From positions 1 through 64,000 of the forward strand of contig CALXBO010000077.1 of assembly GCA_944386565.1 (NCBI GenBank): 64,000 bases of DNA, given 5' to 3'. Below, in pieces: positions 13,818 through 26,829 of this stretch (the first letter of the stretch is position 1; each line of letters starts with the position of its first letter). The stretch is from an uncultured Ruthenibacterium sp. (GTDB lineage: Bacteria; Bacillota; Clostridia; Oscillospirales; Ruminococcaceae). The notes below the pieces were generated by a model. The model did no database searches and was not told the DNA's origin. It saw only the letters and a list, made by a program, of their open reading frames with translations. The translations under genes were made by a program, and so were the position numbers.

Positions 13818-16800
13818 ATGAAACCTCTTGTTACTCAACTATGGCCGCAATTCACGGCGGATGAAGAATTTACGCGCTGCTTTCAGGGCGTCATTGTGGA
13901 TCACGTGAAAGCAAACCGCGAGCAGAAAAAAATTACGATTGCATGTACGAGCGCTGCGCCTATTTCTCTGGAAATGGCGCAGCGTCTTTCCGCGTCTTTG
14001 CAGCAAACGCTTTTTATGGGGTATACGGTCCGCCTCCGCGGCAGTTTTTCCTACGAGTATCTCACGCCGCAGGCATTTCTGGAGATTGCGGAAGAACTGA
14101 AAGAAGAAGGGCTTCCTGTCAATGGATTCCTCAACGGAGCGGTTGTTCAGATTGACGGGCAGAATATTTCCGTCTGTGTAAAAAACGGAGCGACCCTGCT
14201 GACACAGATCGGGTTCTGTGACCGCATGGCCGACGCCGTTGCGCAGCGCACGGGCATCCGTCCTCAGGTCTCGCTGTCCTGCGACACCGTGATTTCCGTG
14301 GAAGAACTGGAGGCGACCGTGGCGCGCAAAGCACCGCCCAAGCAGTTCAAGTCGAAACCGGACGGCCCTGTCCTGAAAGTCAAGGGTCTCAACCTGACGG
14401 ACGAACCCGCCAAGCTGATCACCGGCAAATCGTTTGCTCCGACGGAAGTGCTCACACTGCGGGATCTGGAGGAGACGTCCGGTAAGGTCACGGTCTGGGG
14501 CGATGTGTTTGCCAAAGAAGTCAAAAACGGCCGCCAGGTCAATATCTACACGATTTCCATCACGGACTACACCAGCTCTGTCAATCTGAAAATCATGCTC
14601 CACGAGGGCGAAAAAGGCGACAAATGGGACAGCCTGAAAAACGGCGATACGCTGATCGTGCGCGGTCAGTATATGGATGACCAGTATGCACGCGAATTTG
14701 TTCTGCGTCCGTACGACGTGATGAAGGTGGTCCGGAAGCCTCGTGAGGACACGGCAGAAGAAAAGCGCGTGGAGCTTCATATGCACACGAAGCTCTCCAG
14801 CATGGACGGCTTCTGCGATCCCGGCGCCGCCGTGCGCATGGCGCATCGCATGGGGCATCGTGCGGTGGCCGTTACCGATCACGGCGTTGTGCAGGGATAC
14901 CCGGAAGCGATGCTCGCCGCGGATGACATCCACCGGAAGGACCCGGACTTCAAACTCATCTACGGCTGTGAGGCGTATTTTGTCGACGACATGCTTCCGG
15001 TCGTGTATGAGAACGGAAAGGGCGAGTTGTCGCAGTCGTTTGTCGTATTTGATATTGAGACCACGGGCCTTTCTCCTTCGGAAGACCGCATCACCGAGAT
15101 CGGCGCGGTCGTTGTGGAAAACGGCGAGATCGGCGAAAAGTACAACGCGTTTGCCAATCCGGGAATGCACATTTCCGAGAAGATCACGAAGCTGACCGGC
15201 ATCACGGACGAAATGGTCGCGGATGCGCCGGGACAGGAAGAGGCGGTGCGCGAATTCCTGAAATTCGTGAACGGCAGACCGCTTGTCGCACACAACGCTC
15301 ATGGCTTTGATATCCGTTTCATCCGGAAGGCGGCCGAGCGGTATCACCTCGATTTCGACTGCCCCTATCTCGATACGCTCCCGCTCGGACAGGCGCTTTA
15401 CCACGGTCTGCGCAACTATAAGCTGGATACCATCGGCAAGTATCTCGAGATTCCGCCGTTCAATCATCATCGCGCGTGCGATGATGCCCTGGCACTCGCG
15501 CAGATTTTCGTGAAGATGCTGGAAGATCTCTCCATGCGCGGCGTGAAGCGCCTCGAGGACGTCAACACCGGCCTTGGCGGCGCGCGTGAGCTTGCCAAAA
15601 AGAATTTCCATCTCATTATTCTGGTGCGCAACAACACCGGACTGAAAAACCTGTACAAGATCATTTCCGAAGCGCACATGCAGTATTTCTTCAAAGTGCC
15701 GCGTGTGCCCCGGAGCCTTCTGAACAAGTACAGGGAGGGGCTCATCATCGGCTCGGCGTGCGAAGCGGGGGAGCTGTACCGCGCGATTGTGGATGGACGG
15801 AGTTTTGACGAACTCTGCAAAATTGCCGAATACTACGATTATCTGGAAGTGCAGCCGCTCGGGAACAACGAGTATATGCTGCGCGAGGGGATCGTCGACA
15901 GCATCGACAAAATAAAGGAATTCAACAAAACGGTGCTCAAGCTGGGCGACCGTCTGCACAAACCCGTCGTGGCGACGGGCGACGTTCACTTCCTCGAACC
16001 GGAGGACGCTGTCTACCGCGCGGTGCTGCAGGCGGGCAACGGCTTTTCGGACGCGGACAATCAGGCGCCGCTGTTCTTCCGCACGACGGACGACATGCTC
16101 AAGCAGTTTGATTATCTGCCCCCGGCCAAAGCGCGTGAGATCGTCATCGAAAACCCGAATCGCATTGCCGACATGATCGACCCGGACGTCCGAGCGATTC
16201 CCAAGGGACTGTATACTCCGACCATTGCCGGCGCCGATGACTCTCTGCGCGAGGATACGCTGCGCAATGCGCGCAACCGCTACGGTTCGCCTCTGCCGGA
16301 GATCGTGGATAAGCGGCTTGCGCGTGAGCTGGACTCCATCATCAAACACGGTTTCGCCGTTCTGTACGTCATCGCACAGAAGCTCGTGCTCAAGAGCGAA
16401 GAGTACGGCTACCTCGTCGGTTCGCGTGGATCGGTCGGCTCCTCGGCTGTGGCGCATTTCTCCGGCATTTCAGAAGTGAACAGTCTGCAGCCGCACTATC
16501 TGTGTCCGCAATGCCACTGGAGCGAGTTTTATGACGACGGTTCCGTGGTTGACGGGTTCGACCTTCCTGACCGTATCTGTCCCGTGTGCGGCGCCAAGTG
16601 TGTGGTGGACGGGCACGACATCCCGTTCGAGACGTTTCTCGGCTTCGACGGCGACAAGGAACCGGATATCGACCTGAACTTCTCCGGTGAGGTGCAGTCG
16701 CGCATTCACCGGTACACGGAGGATCTGTTCGGCAAGGATCACGTGTTCAAGGCGGGCACGATCTCCGGTCTGCAGGACAAGACGGCTTACGGCTATGTGA

Positions 16801-18101
16801 AGAAATACCTTGAAGAGCGCGGCCGGATCGTCGGACGCGCAGAGGAGAACCGTCTGGTGCAGGGATGTGTGGGCGTCAAGCGCACGACCGGACAGCACCC
16901 TGGCGGCATGGTCGTTGTGCCGTCCAATTACGAAGTCAACGATTTCTGTCCGATCCAGCATCCGGCCGACGATAAGGAAAAGGGCCTGATCACCACTCAC
17001 TTCGAGTTCAAATATCTGCATGATACAATTCTGAAGCTCGACGAACTCGGACACGATGTTCCGACGATGTACAAGTATCTCGAGGACATGACGGGCATCA
17101 AGATGGACTCCGTGCCGATGAACGATCAGCACGTCATCTCGCTGCTCGTTTCCACCGAGGCGCTCGGCGTGAAACCGGAGCAGATCGACAGCCTGACGGG
17201 TACGTTCGGAATCCCGGAACTCGGAACAAACTTCGTGCGCGGAATGCTCATCGAAGCCCAGCCCAAGAGCTTCGGTGACCTGATCCAGATTTCCGGCCTG
17301 TCCCACGGCACGGACGTTTGGAACGGCAACGCACAGGATCTGATCAAGGAAGGAACGTGCACGATTTCAAACGTCATCGGTACGCGTGACAGCATCATGA
17401 CGACGCTCCTTCACAAGGGCGTCGAGCCGAAAATGGCGTTCAACGTCATGGAGCTGACGCGTAAAGGCAAGGTGGCAAAGGCCGGTTTCCCGGACGGCGT
17501 CGAAGAGGCGCTGCGCGCCCACGGCGTGGAGGACTGGTATCTGGACAGCTGCCGGAAGATCAAGTACATGTTCCCGAAGGCGCACGCCGTTGCGTACCTG
17601 ATCGCTGCCATCCGGCTGATGTGGTTCAAGGTCTATCATCCGCTCGCGTTCTATGCCACGTTCTTCACCGTGCGCGGCGAAGACATCGACTACGAGGCTG
17701 CCACGCAGGGAATCACCGTAGCGCAGAAGCATATGCGCGATATCAAATCGCGCCCGCGCGAGGAAAAGACTGCCAAGGACGACGATATGCTGGCATCGCT
17801 GCAGATCGTCAATGAGATGCTGCAGCGCGGCTATGAGTTTCTGCCGGTCCGAATCGGCAAGAGCCGGGCCAAGCTGTATGTGATCGAGGACGGCAAGATC
17901 CGGCTTCCGTTCATGGCGCTGAAAGGCCTCGGTGAGTCTGTTGCGGCAGCGCTCGAGGAGAGCACGATCAACGGTCAGGAGTACCTGTCTGCGGAAGAAT
18001 TGCAGTCCGCCTGCGGTGCGTCGTCCACGATCATGGATATGCTGTATGACATCGGCGCTCTGGGCGATATGCCGAAAACAAGTCAGGTTTCGTTCTTCTG
18101 A
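13818..18101 (+). CDS. polC: DNA polymerase III alpha subunit, Gram-positive PolC type
   Basis: This 1427-residue enzyme is the main replicative polymerase of Firmicutes. The order of domains is: N-terminal region (1-220), OB fold (about 225-315), PHP domain beginning at HMHTKLSSMDG (about 320), an inserted DEDD 3'-5' exonuclease starting at VFDIETTGL (about 410-570), the rest of PHP, a zinc finger with CPQC and CPVC (about 895-925), the palm with EPDIDLNFSGE (about 945-957), and fingers plus C-terminal parts. Length matches the family (about 1430). The ATG follows ispG by three bases, so the two are probably coupled. It ends at a bidirectional terminator. Confidence 0.98.
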   Translation: MKPLVTQLWPQFTADEEFTRCFQGVIVDHVKANREQKKITIACTSAAPISLEMAQRLSASLQQTLFMGYTVRLRGSFSYEYLTPQAFLEIAEELKEEGLPVNGFLNGAVVQIDGQNISVCVKNGATLLTQIGFCDRMADAVAQRTGIRPQVSLSCDTVISVEELEATVARKAPPKQFKSKPDGPVLKVKGLNLTDEPAKLITGKSFAPTEVLTLRDLEETSGKVTVWGDVFAKEVKNGRQVNIYTISITDYTSSVNLKIMLHEGEKGDKWDSLKNGDTLIVRGQYMDDQYAREFVLRPYDVMKVVRKPREDTAEEKRVELHMHTKLSSMDGFCDPGAAVRMAHRMGHRAVAVTDHGVVQGYPEAMLAADDIHRKDPDFKLIYGCEAYFVDDMLPVVYENGKGELSQSFVVFDIETTGLSPSEDRITEIGAVVVENGEIGEKYNAFANPGMHISEKITKLTGITDEMVADAPGQEEAVREFLKFVNGRPLVAHNAHGFDIRFIRKAAERYHLDFDCPYLDTLPLGQALYHGLRNYKLDTIGKYLEIPPFNHHRACDDALALAQIFVKMLEDLSMRGVKRLEDVNTGLGGARELAKKNFHLIILVRNNTGLKNLYKIISEAHMQYFFKVPRVPRSLLNKYREGLIIGSACEAGELYRAIVDGRSFDELCKIAEYYDYLEVQPLGNNEYMLREGIVDSIDKIKEFNKTVLKLGDRLHKPVVATGDVHFLEPEDAVYRAVLQAGNGFSDADNQAPLFFRTTDDMLKQFDYLPPAKAREIVIENPNRIADMIDPDVRAIPKGLYTPTIAGADDSLREDTLRNARNRYGSPLPEIVDKRLARELDSIIKHGFAVLYVIAQKLVLKSEEYGYLVGSRGSVGSSAVAHFSGISEVNSLQPHYLCPQCHWSEFYDDGSVVDGFDLPDRICPVCGAKCVVDGHDIPFETFLGFDGDKEPDIDLNFSGEVQSRIHRYTEDLFGKDHVFKAGTISGLQDKTAYGYVKKYLEERGRIVGRAEENRLVQGCVGVKRTTGQHPGGMVVVPSNYEVNDFCPIQHPADDKEKGLITTHFEFKYLHDTILKLDELGHDVPTMYKYLEDMTGIKMDSVPMNDQHVISLLVSTEALGVKPEQIDSLTGTFGIPELGTNFVRGMLIEAQPKSFGDLIQISGLSHGTDVWNGNAQDLIKEGTCTISNVIGTRDSIMTTLLHKGVEPKMAFNVMELTRKGKVAKAGFPDGVEEALRAHGVEDWYLDSCRKIKYMFPKAHAVAYLIAAIRLMWFKVYHPLAFYATFFTVRGEDIDYEAATQGITVAQKHMRDIKSRPREEKTAKDDDMLASLQIVNEMLQRGYEFLPVRIGKSRAKLYVIEDGKIRLPFMALKGLGESVAAALEESTINGQEYLSAEELQSACGASSTIMDMLYDIGALGDMPKTSQVSFF

Positions 18102-18108
18102 AAAAGCT

Positions 18109-18150
18109 GAAAAGCCCCGCATCCCGATATTTTGGGGATGCGGGGCTTTC
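18109..18150 (+). terminator. Bidirectional terminator between polC and the convergent gene
   Basis: A perfect 15-bp stem (18111-18125 with 18135-18149) is flanked by an A-run and T-run. It sits between convergent genes and can serve both. Confidence 0.9.
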
Positions 18151-18162
18151 CGCGTGATTTTC

Positions 18163-19125
18163 TTAAAGCGAGTCAAACAGGCGCTCGATCTCCGGCTCTG
18201 CCAGTTCAATGACGCGTCCGGAGAGGTAGTGCAGCGTGCTGGTCTGCGGGATCTGTCCGAACGTCACGCGCTGGGCGCAGAGAGCCTGTGTGCGCAGCCC
18301 GGCACGTTCGTTCATCTTCCGGCTTCCGTATTTCACGTCGCCCAGCACGGGTGCGCCGAGAAAAGCGAGATGTGAGCGGATCTGGTGCGTCCGCCCGGTG
18401 ATGAGGCCGATGCGGCACAATGCGTACGGGCCTTTTGTCTTCAAGGGCGTGACGTCCGTGATGATCTCCTTGTACCCGTCGGCGGGGGCTTTCTGGACGC
18501 GCACGCGGTTGCCGGATTCAAAGTGACGCAGCCAGGCGGTGTGACGGCCGCGCGGCGGGATTCCCGCCGTGATGCACAGGTATTCTTTTTTGAGAAGGTC
18601 GTCCCGGATAATGGCGTTCATGTCCCGCAGGGAAGCGTAGTTCTTTGCGGCGAGGACGAGTCCTTCCGTTCCGCGGTCGAGCCGGTTGCACACGGCGGGG
18701 GCGAAGGTCTTCTCTTCATCGGGGTTGTATTCGCCGCGCTCTGCACAGTGATCGCGGAAGAGGTCGACGAGGCTCACGTCGCCCGTCGCGTCCGAATGAC
18801 ACAGGAGATGTGCCGGTTTGTACAGTGCAGCGAGATTTTCGTCCTCCCAGATCACGCGAAGCGGGAAGCGCTTTTTCTGCGCCTCATGCTTCGGGACTTT
18901 GGCGGAAGCGGGTTTGGCGGCAAAAAATTCATCGTTGATATAGAGCTGGACAACGTCACCTTTCTGCAGGCGCGCGTCGGCTTTGGCGTGCTTGCCGTTG
19001 ACGCGGACGCGTTTGTTGCGGAAGCTTTTGTACAGCAGGGACTGCGGCATCCCGCTCGTGACGTTTTCAACAAAACGTGACAGGCGCATACCGTCTTCGT
19101 TTTTTCCGGCGGTGAATTCTTTCAT
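18163..19125 (-). CDS. RluA-family pseudouridine synthase
   Basis: The 320-residue protein has an N-terminal S4 RNA-binding domain (about 15-75, with SFRNKRVRVNGKHAKAD) and a pseudouridine synthase domain. The catalytic Asp is in NRLDRGTEGLVLAAKN, and the RTHQIRSHLAF motif follows. RluA-family members isomerise uridines in rRNA or tRNA. Several paralogues are usual in Clostridia and the exact target cannot be told from sequence. A second paralogue of this family lies at 36.2 kb. It is a single minus-strand gene sharing an upstream region with radC. Confidence 0.9.
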   Translation of the reverse strand: MKEFTAGKNEDGMRLSRFVENVTSGMPQSLLYKSFRNKRVRVNGKHAKADARLQKGDVVQLYINDEFFAAKPASAKVPKHEAQKKRFPLRVIWEDENLAALYKPAHLLCHSDATGDVSLVDLFRDHCAERGEYNPDEEKTFAPAVCNRLDRGTEGLVLAAKNYASLRDMNAIIRDDLLKKEYLCITAGIPPRGRHTAWLRHFESGNRVRVQKAPADGYKEIITDVTPLKTKGPYALCRIGLITGRTHQIRSHLAFLGAPVLGDVKYGSRKMNERAGLRTQALCAQRVTFGQIPQTSTLHYLSGRVIELAEPEIERLFDSL

Positions 19126-19163
19126 GATCGTTCGAAGCCCTTTTCTTTCGGAATGTTTTTCGA

Positions 19164-19169
19164 TATAAT
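19164..19169 (+). promoter_or_regulatory. -10 box of the radC promoter
   Basis: TATAAT at 19164-19169 lies about 60 nt before radC, with no clear -35 at the right distance. The same A/T block reads TATTAT on the other strand, where it may serve the divergent pseudouridine synthase gene. Confidence 0.4.
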
Positions 19170-19230
19170 AATACAGTTAACGACGTGATCTTGCAAGGGC
19201 GAACCGTGCAGCGGGGAAGGAGAATCGTTT

Positions 19231-19938
19231 ATGAATGAACATGAGCGTCATCGTCAGCGCGTGTACAAGCGCTTTCTGCGCGAAGGCCTCGCCGGATTTG
19301 AAGAACACAACGCGATGGAGTTTCTTCTGTTCCTCGCCCATGTGCGCGGTGACACGAACGAGATCGCGCATGCGGTGATCGACCGGTTCGGAAGCCTGTC
19401 GCGCGCGCTCGATGCGCCGTACGAAGACCTGATCACCGTCAAGGGCATCGGTCCCACCAGCGCCGTTGTCCTGAAGTTCATCCCACAGATGTGCGCTTAT
19501 TATCTCGAGAACAAGACGAAGAAGAACGAGAAGCTCAATTCCAGTGAGCGCATGGCGGATTATCTCCGCCCGAAATTCTTCGGCAAGACTACGGAAGAAT
19601 TCTACATGGTGGCACTGGACGAAAAGAGCAACATTCTCCGCTGCGTTCAGATTTCAGCCGGGACGGGCAATGCCACTTCCGTGGCTGCATCCAAAATTGT
19701 CGCCGAAGCAGTCAAGGCGGAAGCGGCTGCGGTCGTTCTCGCGCACAATCATCCGCGCGGGAGCGCCATGCCGTCCGCGAGCGATCTGTGCGCCACGCGG
19801 GCGGTGATGAACGCGCTCGAAACCGTCGGCGTCACGCTTCTGGATCATCTCATTTTTACCGAGACGGAATACCTCTCGTTTGCCGACAGCATCTATCTGC
19901 AGCGCATCCGCGACGGTCTGCCGGGCGCGCAGCGCTGA
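19231..19938 (+). CDS. radC: RadC family JAB1/MPN domain protein
   Basis: The 235-residue protein has an N-terminal helix-hairpin-helix region (about 50-85, TVKGIGPTSAVVLK) and a C-terminal JAMM metalloprotease-like fold. The metal motif is complete: H172, H174 and D185 in HNHPRGSAMPSASD. RadC was first linked to DNA repair, but its true biochemical role is unsettled. It starts with an AAGGAG ribosome site. It precedes uvrB, which has its own -10 box. Confidence 0.88.
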   Translation: MNEHERHRQRVYKRFLREGLAGFEEHNAMEFLLFLAHVRGDTNEIAHAVIDRFGSLSRALDAPYEDLITVKGIGPTSAVVLKFIPQMCAYYLENKTKKNEKLNSSERMADYLRPKFFGKTTEEFYMVALDEKSNILRCVQISAGTGNATSVAASKIVAEAVKAEAAAVVLAHNHPRGSAMPSASDLCATRAVMNALETVGVTLLDHLIFTETEYLSFADSIYLQRIRDGLPGAQR

Positions 19939-19973
19939 CGCTTCAAACATGACAGACTGTTGTCGCGCTTTTG

Positions 19974-19982
19974 TGATATAAT
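19974..19982 (+). promoter_or_regulatory. Extended -10 promoter for uvrB-uvrA
   Basis: TGATATAAT, preceded by TG, makes a TRTGN-extended -10 box. No good -35 is visible, which is usual for extended -10 promoters. I see no LexA box (GAAC-N4-GTTC) next to it. Confidence 0.6.
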
Positions 19983-20028
19983 ATCATTTCATGGAAACAC
20001 TGTATGCAAGGGGACTGGGAGGAATTGC

Positions 20029-22007
20029 ATGGATCAGTTTCATCTTCACGCGCCGTTTCAGCCGACCGGCGATCAGCCGGAAGCCATTGCCGAACTGACG
20101 AAAGGCCTTCTGGACGGAGATAAATATCAGTCGCTGCTCGGCGTGACCGGATCGGGCAAGACGTTCACGATGGCGAACATCATCGCCAACGTCAACCGTC
20201 CCACGCTGGTGCTGGCGCACAACAAGACGCTTGCGGCACAGCTCTGCACGGAGTTCAAGGAGTTCTTCCCGGAGAACGCGGTGGAGTATTTTGTGTCGTA
20301 TTACGATTACTACCAACCCGAGGCATACATCCCGTCGACGGATACCTACATTGAAAAGGACAGCGCGATCAACGATGAGATTGACCGCCTGCGCCATTCC
20401 GCGACGGCGGCGCTTTCCGAGCGGCGCGACGTGATCATCGTGGCGAGCGTCTCATGCATCTATTCGCTCGGTGACCCGATCGACTACCGGAGCATGGTCA
20501 TCAGTCTGCGCCCCGGCATGCAGATGAGCCGCGAAGAGCTGATGCGACGGCTCGTCGATCTGCAGTATGAGCGGAACGACGTGAATTTTGTGCGCAACAA
20601 GTTCCGCGTGCGCGGCGACATCGTGGAGATCAACCTCGCCTACATGAGCGACACCGCCATCCGTGTGGAGTTTTTCGGAGACGAAATCGACCGCATCAGC
20701 GAAGTGGCGGCGCTCACCGGAGAACGCAAGAACGTGGTGCGCCATGTCGCGATTTTCCCCGCGAGCCACTACATTGTTTCCGCCGATAAAAAGACGGCCG
20801 CTCTGCGCAAGATCCGCGAAGAGATGGACGGGCAGGTGGAGAAGTTCCGAAACGAAGGAAAGCTGATCGAAGCGCAGCGCATTGCACAGCGCACAAATTA
20901 CGACATCGAGATGCTGCAGGAAGTCGGCATGTGCAAGGGAATCGAAAACTACTCCGCCGTGCTTTCCGGACGCGCGCCGGGCTCAATGCCCACAACACTT
21001 CTGGATTATTTCCCGGATGACTGGCTTCTGTTTGTCGATGAGAGCCACGTCATGCTGCCGCAGCTGCGCGCCATGTACGGCGGCGACCGCGCACGCAAGG
21101 AAACGCTTGTGGACTATGGGTTCCGCCTGCCGTCCGCGTTCGACAACCGTCCTCTGCGCTTTGAGGAATTCGAGCAGCACCTGAACCAAGTGATTTTCGT
21201 CTCCGCGACGCCCGGCGACTACGAGCGCGAGCACTCCACGCAGATCGTGGAGCAGGTCATCCGCCCGACCGGTCTGCTCGACCCGCAGATCATCGTGAAG
21301 CCCGTGGAAGGGCAGATCGAAGACCTTCTGAGCGAGATCAATCTCCGCACGCAGAAAAACGAGCGCGTGCTTGTGACAACGCTGACAAAGAAAATGGCCG
21401 AGGATCTGACGGACTTCCTTCAGGAGCACGGCGTGAAGGTCAAGTATATGCACCACGAAGTTGACACCTTTGAGCGCGTGGAACTGATGCGCGATCTGCG
21501 CAAGGGCGAGATCGACGTGATCGTGGGCATCAACCTGCTGCGTGAGGGCCTCGACCTCCCGGAGGTGTCGCTTGTCGCCATTCTGGACGCCGACCGCGAA
21601 GGCTTTCTGCGCAGCGAGACGAGCCTGATCCAGACGATCGGGCGCGCCGCGCGAAATGCTGAGGGCGTTGTCATCATGTACGCCGATACCGTGACGCCGT
21701 CCATGGAGCGCGCCATTTATGAGACGGAGCGCCGCCGCGGCATCCAGCAGGCGTACAACGAGGCCCACGGCATCACTCCGAAGACGATTGTAAAAGAGCT
21801 CCGTGAAAACGGAGTTCTGGAAATTTCGCGCAAGGACGACGGCGACAAGCCGGACAAGCGTCTGAGCCGCGTCGAGTGCGAACGAAAGATCGCGGAACTG
21901 ACGCGCGAGATGAAAGAAGCCGCGAAAATTCTGGAATTCGAGCATGCGGCGTTCCTGCGTGACCGCATTGAAAAGCTTCGCAAGCAAGCGGAAAGGAAAA
22001 CCAAACT

Positions 22008-22011
<4 letters not shown>
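20029..22011 (+). CDS. uvrB: Excinuclease ABC subunit B
   Basis: The 660-residue helicase-like protein verifies lesions in nucleotide excision repair and loads UvrC. I chose ATG 20029 because GGGAGGAATTG stands just before it and UvrB proteins start with this [11 protein letters not shown] region. The longer frame from 19960 covers the promoter. Walker A is GVTGSGKTF, the beta-hairpin is [22 protein letters not shown] is the Walker B, and motifs V and VI ([25 protein letters not shown]) follow. The C-terminal UVR motif that binds UvrC is at about 620-655. It overlaps uvrA by four bases. Confidence 0.97.
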
Positions 22012-24833
<2,822 letters not shown>

Positions 24834-24839
24834 CAATCA

Positions 24840-24876
24840 GGCGCGGGAATTGCGTGCGGTTCCCGTGCCTTTTTCT
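24840..24876 (+). terminator. Terminator of uvrBA
   Basis: A 10-bp stem (24840-24849 with 24860-24869, one G-T pair) is followed by TTTTTCTT, seven bases after the uvrA stop. Confidence 0.85.
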
Positions 24877-24904
24877 TGTAAATCGACGCCGGATGTGATA
24901 TAGT
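24876..24904 (+). promoter_or_regulatory. Sigma-A promoter for the miaB-mutSL operon
   Basis: TTGTAA (24876-24881), 17 bp, TATAGT (24899-24904), with the extended TGTGA before the -10. A second overlapping TATACT at 24904-24909 could be used instead. Confidence 0.65.
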
Positions 24905-24956
24905 ATACTAATCTGGTATGTTAGGTAATTATGCCTTTTTGCATTGAGGTGAAAGA

Positions 24957-26339
24957 ATGGATTTTATCCAGTTTGAACGCAACGAAGCTGCGGCGCGGGA
25001 GATCGAACATCATTACGGCCGTGCACCGCGGCTGTTCCTGCACTCGTACGGATGCCAGCAGAACGTCAACGACGGGGAGAAAATCCGAGGTGTTTTGCAG
25101 GACATCGGATTCGTTTCCTGCTCATCGCCCGAGGATGCCGACCTTGTGGTATTCAACACCTGCGCGATCCGGGAACATGCGGAAGACCGCGTGTTCGGCA
25201 ACATTGGTGCGCTGAAACCCATCAAGGAGCAGAACCCCGGCCTGATGATCGCCGTGTGCGGATGCATGACGCAGCAGGAGACGATCGTCGAGAAATTCCG
25301 CAAGAGCTATCCTTACGTCGACATTGTCCTCGGGACGAACGCCATCGACGAATTCCCGCAGAAGATTCTCGAAAAGCTCGGACGCAAAAAGAGGATTCTG
25401 ACTTCGCCCGTCGAGCGCACGGATATCGTGGAGGGCATGCCGGTCGCGCGCGGCTGTACATTCCGCGCGTGGCTGCCGATCATGTACGGATGCGATAATT
25501 TCTGCTCGTACTGTATTGTCCCGTATGTGCGCGGGCGCGAGAGAAGCCGCAGAAGTGCGGATATCCTTGCTGAGTTCAAAAGTCTGATCGATCAGGGCTA
25601 TAAGGACATCACGCTGCTCGGCCAGAACGTCAATTCCTACGGAAAAGGGCTGGACGAAGGTCTGGATTTCTCCGACCTCCTCGCCATGCTCGATAAAGTG
25701 GAGGGTGACTACCGCATCCGCTTTATGACGAGCCATCCGAAGGATGCGACGCACAAGCTGATCGACACGATCGCCGCGTCGCATCACATCTGCCACCATC
25801 TGCACCTTCCGGTGCAGTCCGGTTCGGATGAAGTCCTCCGGCGGATGAACCGCAACTACACGGCGGAGAAATATCTCGACCTGATTCGTTATGCGAAGGA
25901 AAAAATCCCCGATCTGACGTTTTCGAGCGACATCATCGTTGGGTTCCCGGATGAGACGGAAGAGCAGTTCGAACAGACGCTGGAACTTGTGCGGACCGTT
26001 CGCTATGCGCAGCTCTTCACGTTTATCTATTCGAAGCGGACAGGTACAAGAGCCGCCGAGATGCCCGACCACGTGACGCACAAGGAAAAGACCGACCGCA
26101 TGGCAAGACTTCTTGCCGTGCAGGACGAGATCACGCAGGAAATTTATTCGGCATATGCCGGAAAGTGTGTCCGCGTTCTTGTGGAAGGTCCCGGGCGTGA
26201 GGACGGCGTCATGACGGGACGCCTTGACAACAATATGGTCGTTGAATTCCCCTGCACGGACGCTTCGCTCACCGGCATGTTTGAACTGGTCGATGTGCTG
26301 GATGCAAAGGGCGCCGTGCTGAAAGGTAATCTTGTTTAA
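24957..26339 (+). CDS. miaB: tRNA-2-methylthio-N6-dimethylallyladenosine synthase
   Basis: The 460-residue radical-SAM methylthiotransferase adds the 2-methylthio group to i6A37 in tRNAs that read UNN codons. An N-terminal UPF0004 domain carries one cluster through SYGCQQN, CAIREHAE and CGCMTQQE. The radical-SAM cluster motif is CDNFCSYC, followed by IVPYVRGRERSR, typical of MiaB rather than MtaB or RimO. The C-terminal TRAM domain covers about 390-455. MiaA, which makes its substrate, is the fifth gene of the same run. The AGGTGAAAG ribosome site fits ATG 24957. Confidence 0.95.
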   Translation: MDFIQFERNEAAAREIEHHYGRAPRLFLHSYGCQQNVNDGEKIRGVLQDIGFVSCSSPEDADLVVFNTCAIREHAEDRVFGNIGALKPIKEQNPGLMIAVCGCMTQQETIVEKFRKSYPYVDIVLGTNAIDEFPQKILEKLGRKKRILTSPVERTDIVEGMPVARGCTFRAWLPIMYGCDNFCSYCIVPYVRGRERSRRSADILAEFKSLIDQGYKDITLLGQNVNSYGKGLDEGLDFSDLLAMLDKVEGDYRIRFMTSHPKDATHKLIDTIAASHHICHHLHLPVQSGSDEVLRRMNRNYTAEKYLDLIRYAKEKIPDLTFSSDIIVGFPDETEEQFEQTLELVRTVRYAQLFTFIYSKRTGTRAAEMPDHVTHKEKTDRMARLLAVQDEITQEIYSAYAGKCVRVLVEGPGREDGVMTGRLDNNMVVEFPCTDASLTGMFELVDVLDAKGAVLKGNLV

Positions 26340-26376
26340 ACTATAAAAACATAAACAGAAAAGGAGAGTGCCACTC

Positions 26377-26793
26377 ATGGCAAAAGACGCGATCACGATG
26401 TTTAAGGAGGCTGCCGCGCAGCTTCAGAAGGAAATGGAATATGTTGCCCTGATGGAGACGCAGAAGCGCAACGACGAAGATGAGGCTCTGCAGGATCTCA
26501 TCGGCGACTTCAATCTTGCCCGCATCGATCTGAACAGCGAGCTGTCCAAGACGGAAGGCAAGGATCAGGAGAAGATCAATGCGCTGAACGAGAAAGTCAC
26601 CAAACTGTACGGCGACATCATGCAGAACGAAAGCATGCAGGCCTACAACGAGGCCAAAACGGATTTCGAAGCGGTGATTGAATACATCAACGCGATCATC
26701 GGAACGGCGGTCAACGGCGGAGACCCGATGACGGTGGAAAAGCCCGTCGGCGGATGCACCGGCAGCTGTGCCTCCTGCGGCGGATGCCACTGA
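26377..26793 (+). CDS. YlbF/YmcA (RicA/RicF-like) family protein with Cys-rich tail
   Basis: A 138-residue, mostly helical protein matching the YlbF/YmcA family. ATG 26377 is chosen because AAGGAG lies 10 nt before it. The GTG at 26368 is too close to that site. In Bacillus, ymcA (ricA) also lies beside miaB and upstream of mutSL, so position suggests RicA. The Bacillus Ric proteins form a complex that holds Fe-S clusters and affects RNase Y and Spo0A activation. This protein ends in GGCTGSCASCGGCH, with four cysteines in CxxxCxxCxxC spacing, which fits cluster or zinc binding. Which Ric subunit it replaces, and whether partners exist elsewhere, cannot be seen here. Confidence 0.75.
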   Translation: MAKDAITMFKEAAAQLQKEMEYVALMETQKRNDEDEALQDLIGDFNLARIDLNSELSKTEGKDQEKINALNEKVTKLYGDIMQNESMQAYNEAKTDFEAVIEYINAIIGTAVNGGDPMTVEKPVGGCTGSCASCGGCH

Positions 26794-26829
26794 GCCAATA
26801 AATTCTGAAAGACAAGGCAGGGAATCACA

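Noticed and set aside
13839..16457. Minus-strand open frame of about 870 codons opposite polC
   Set aside because: Same reason: a shadow of polC codon use, without family features.
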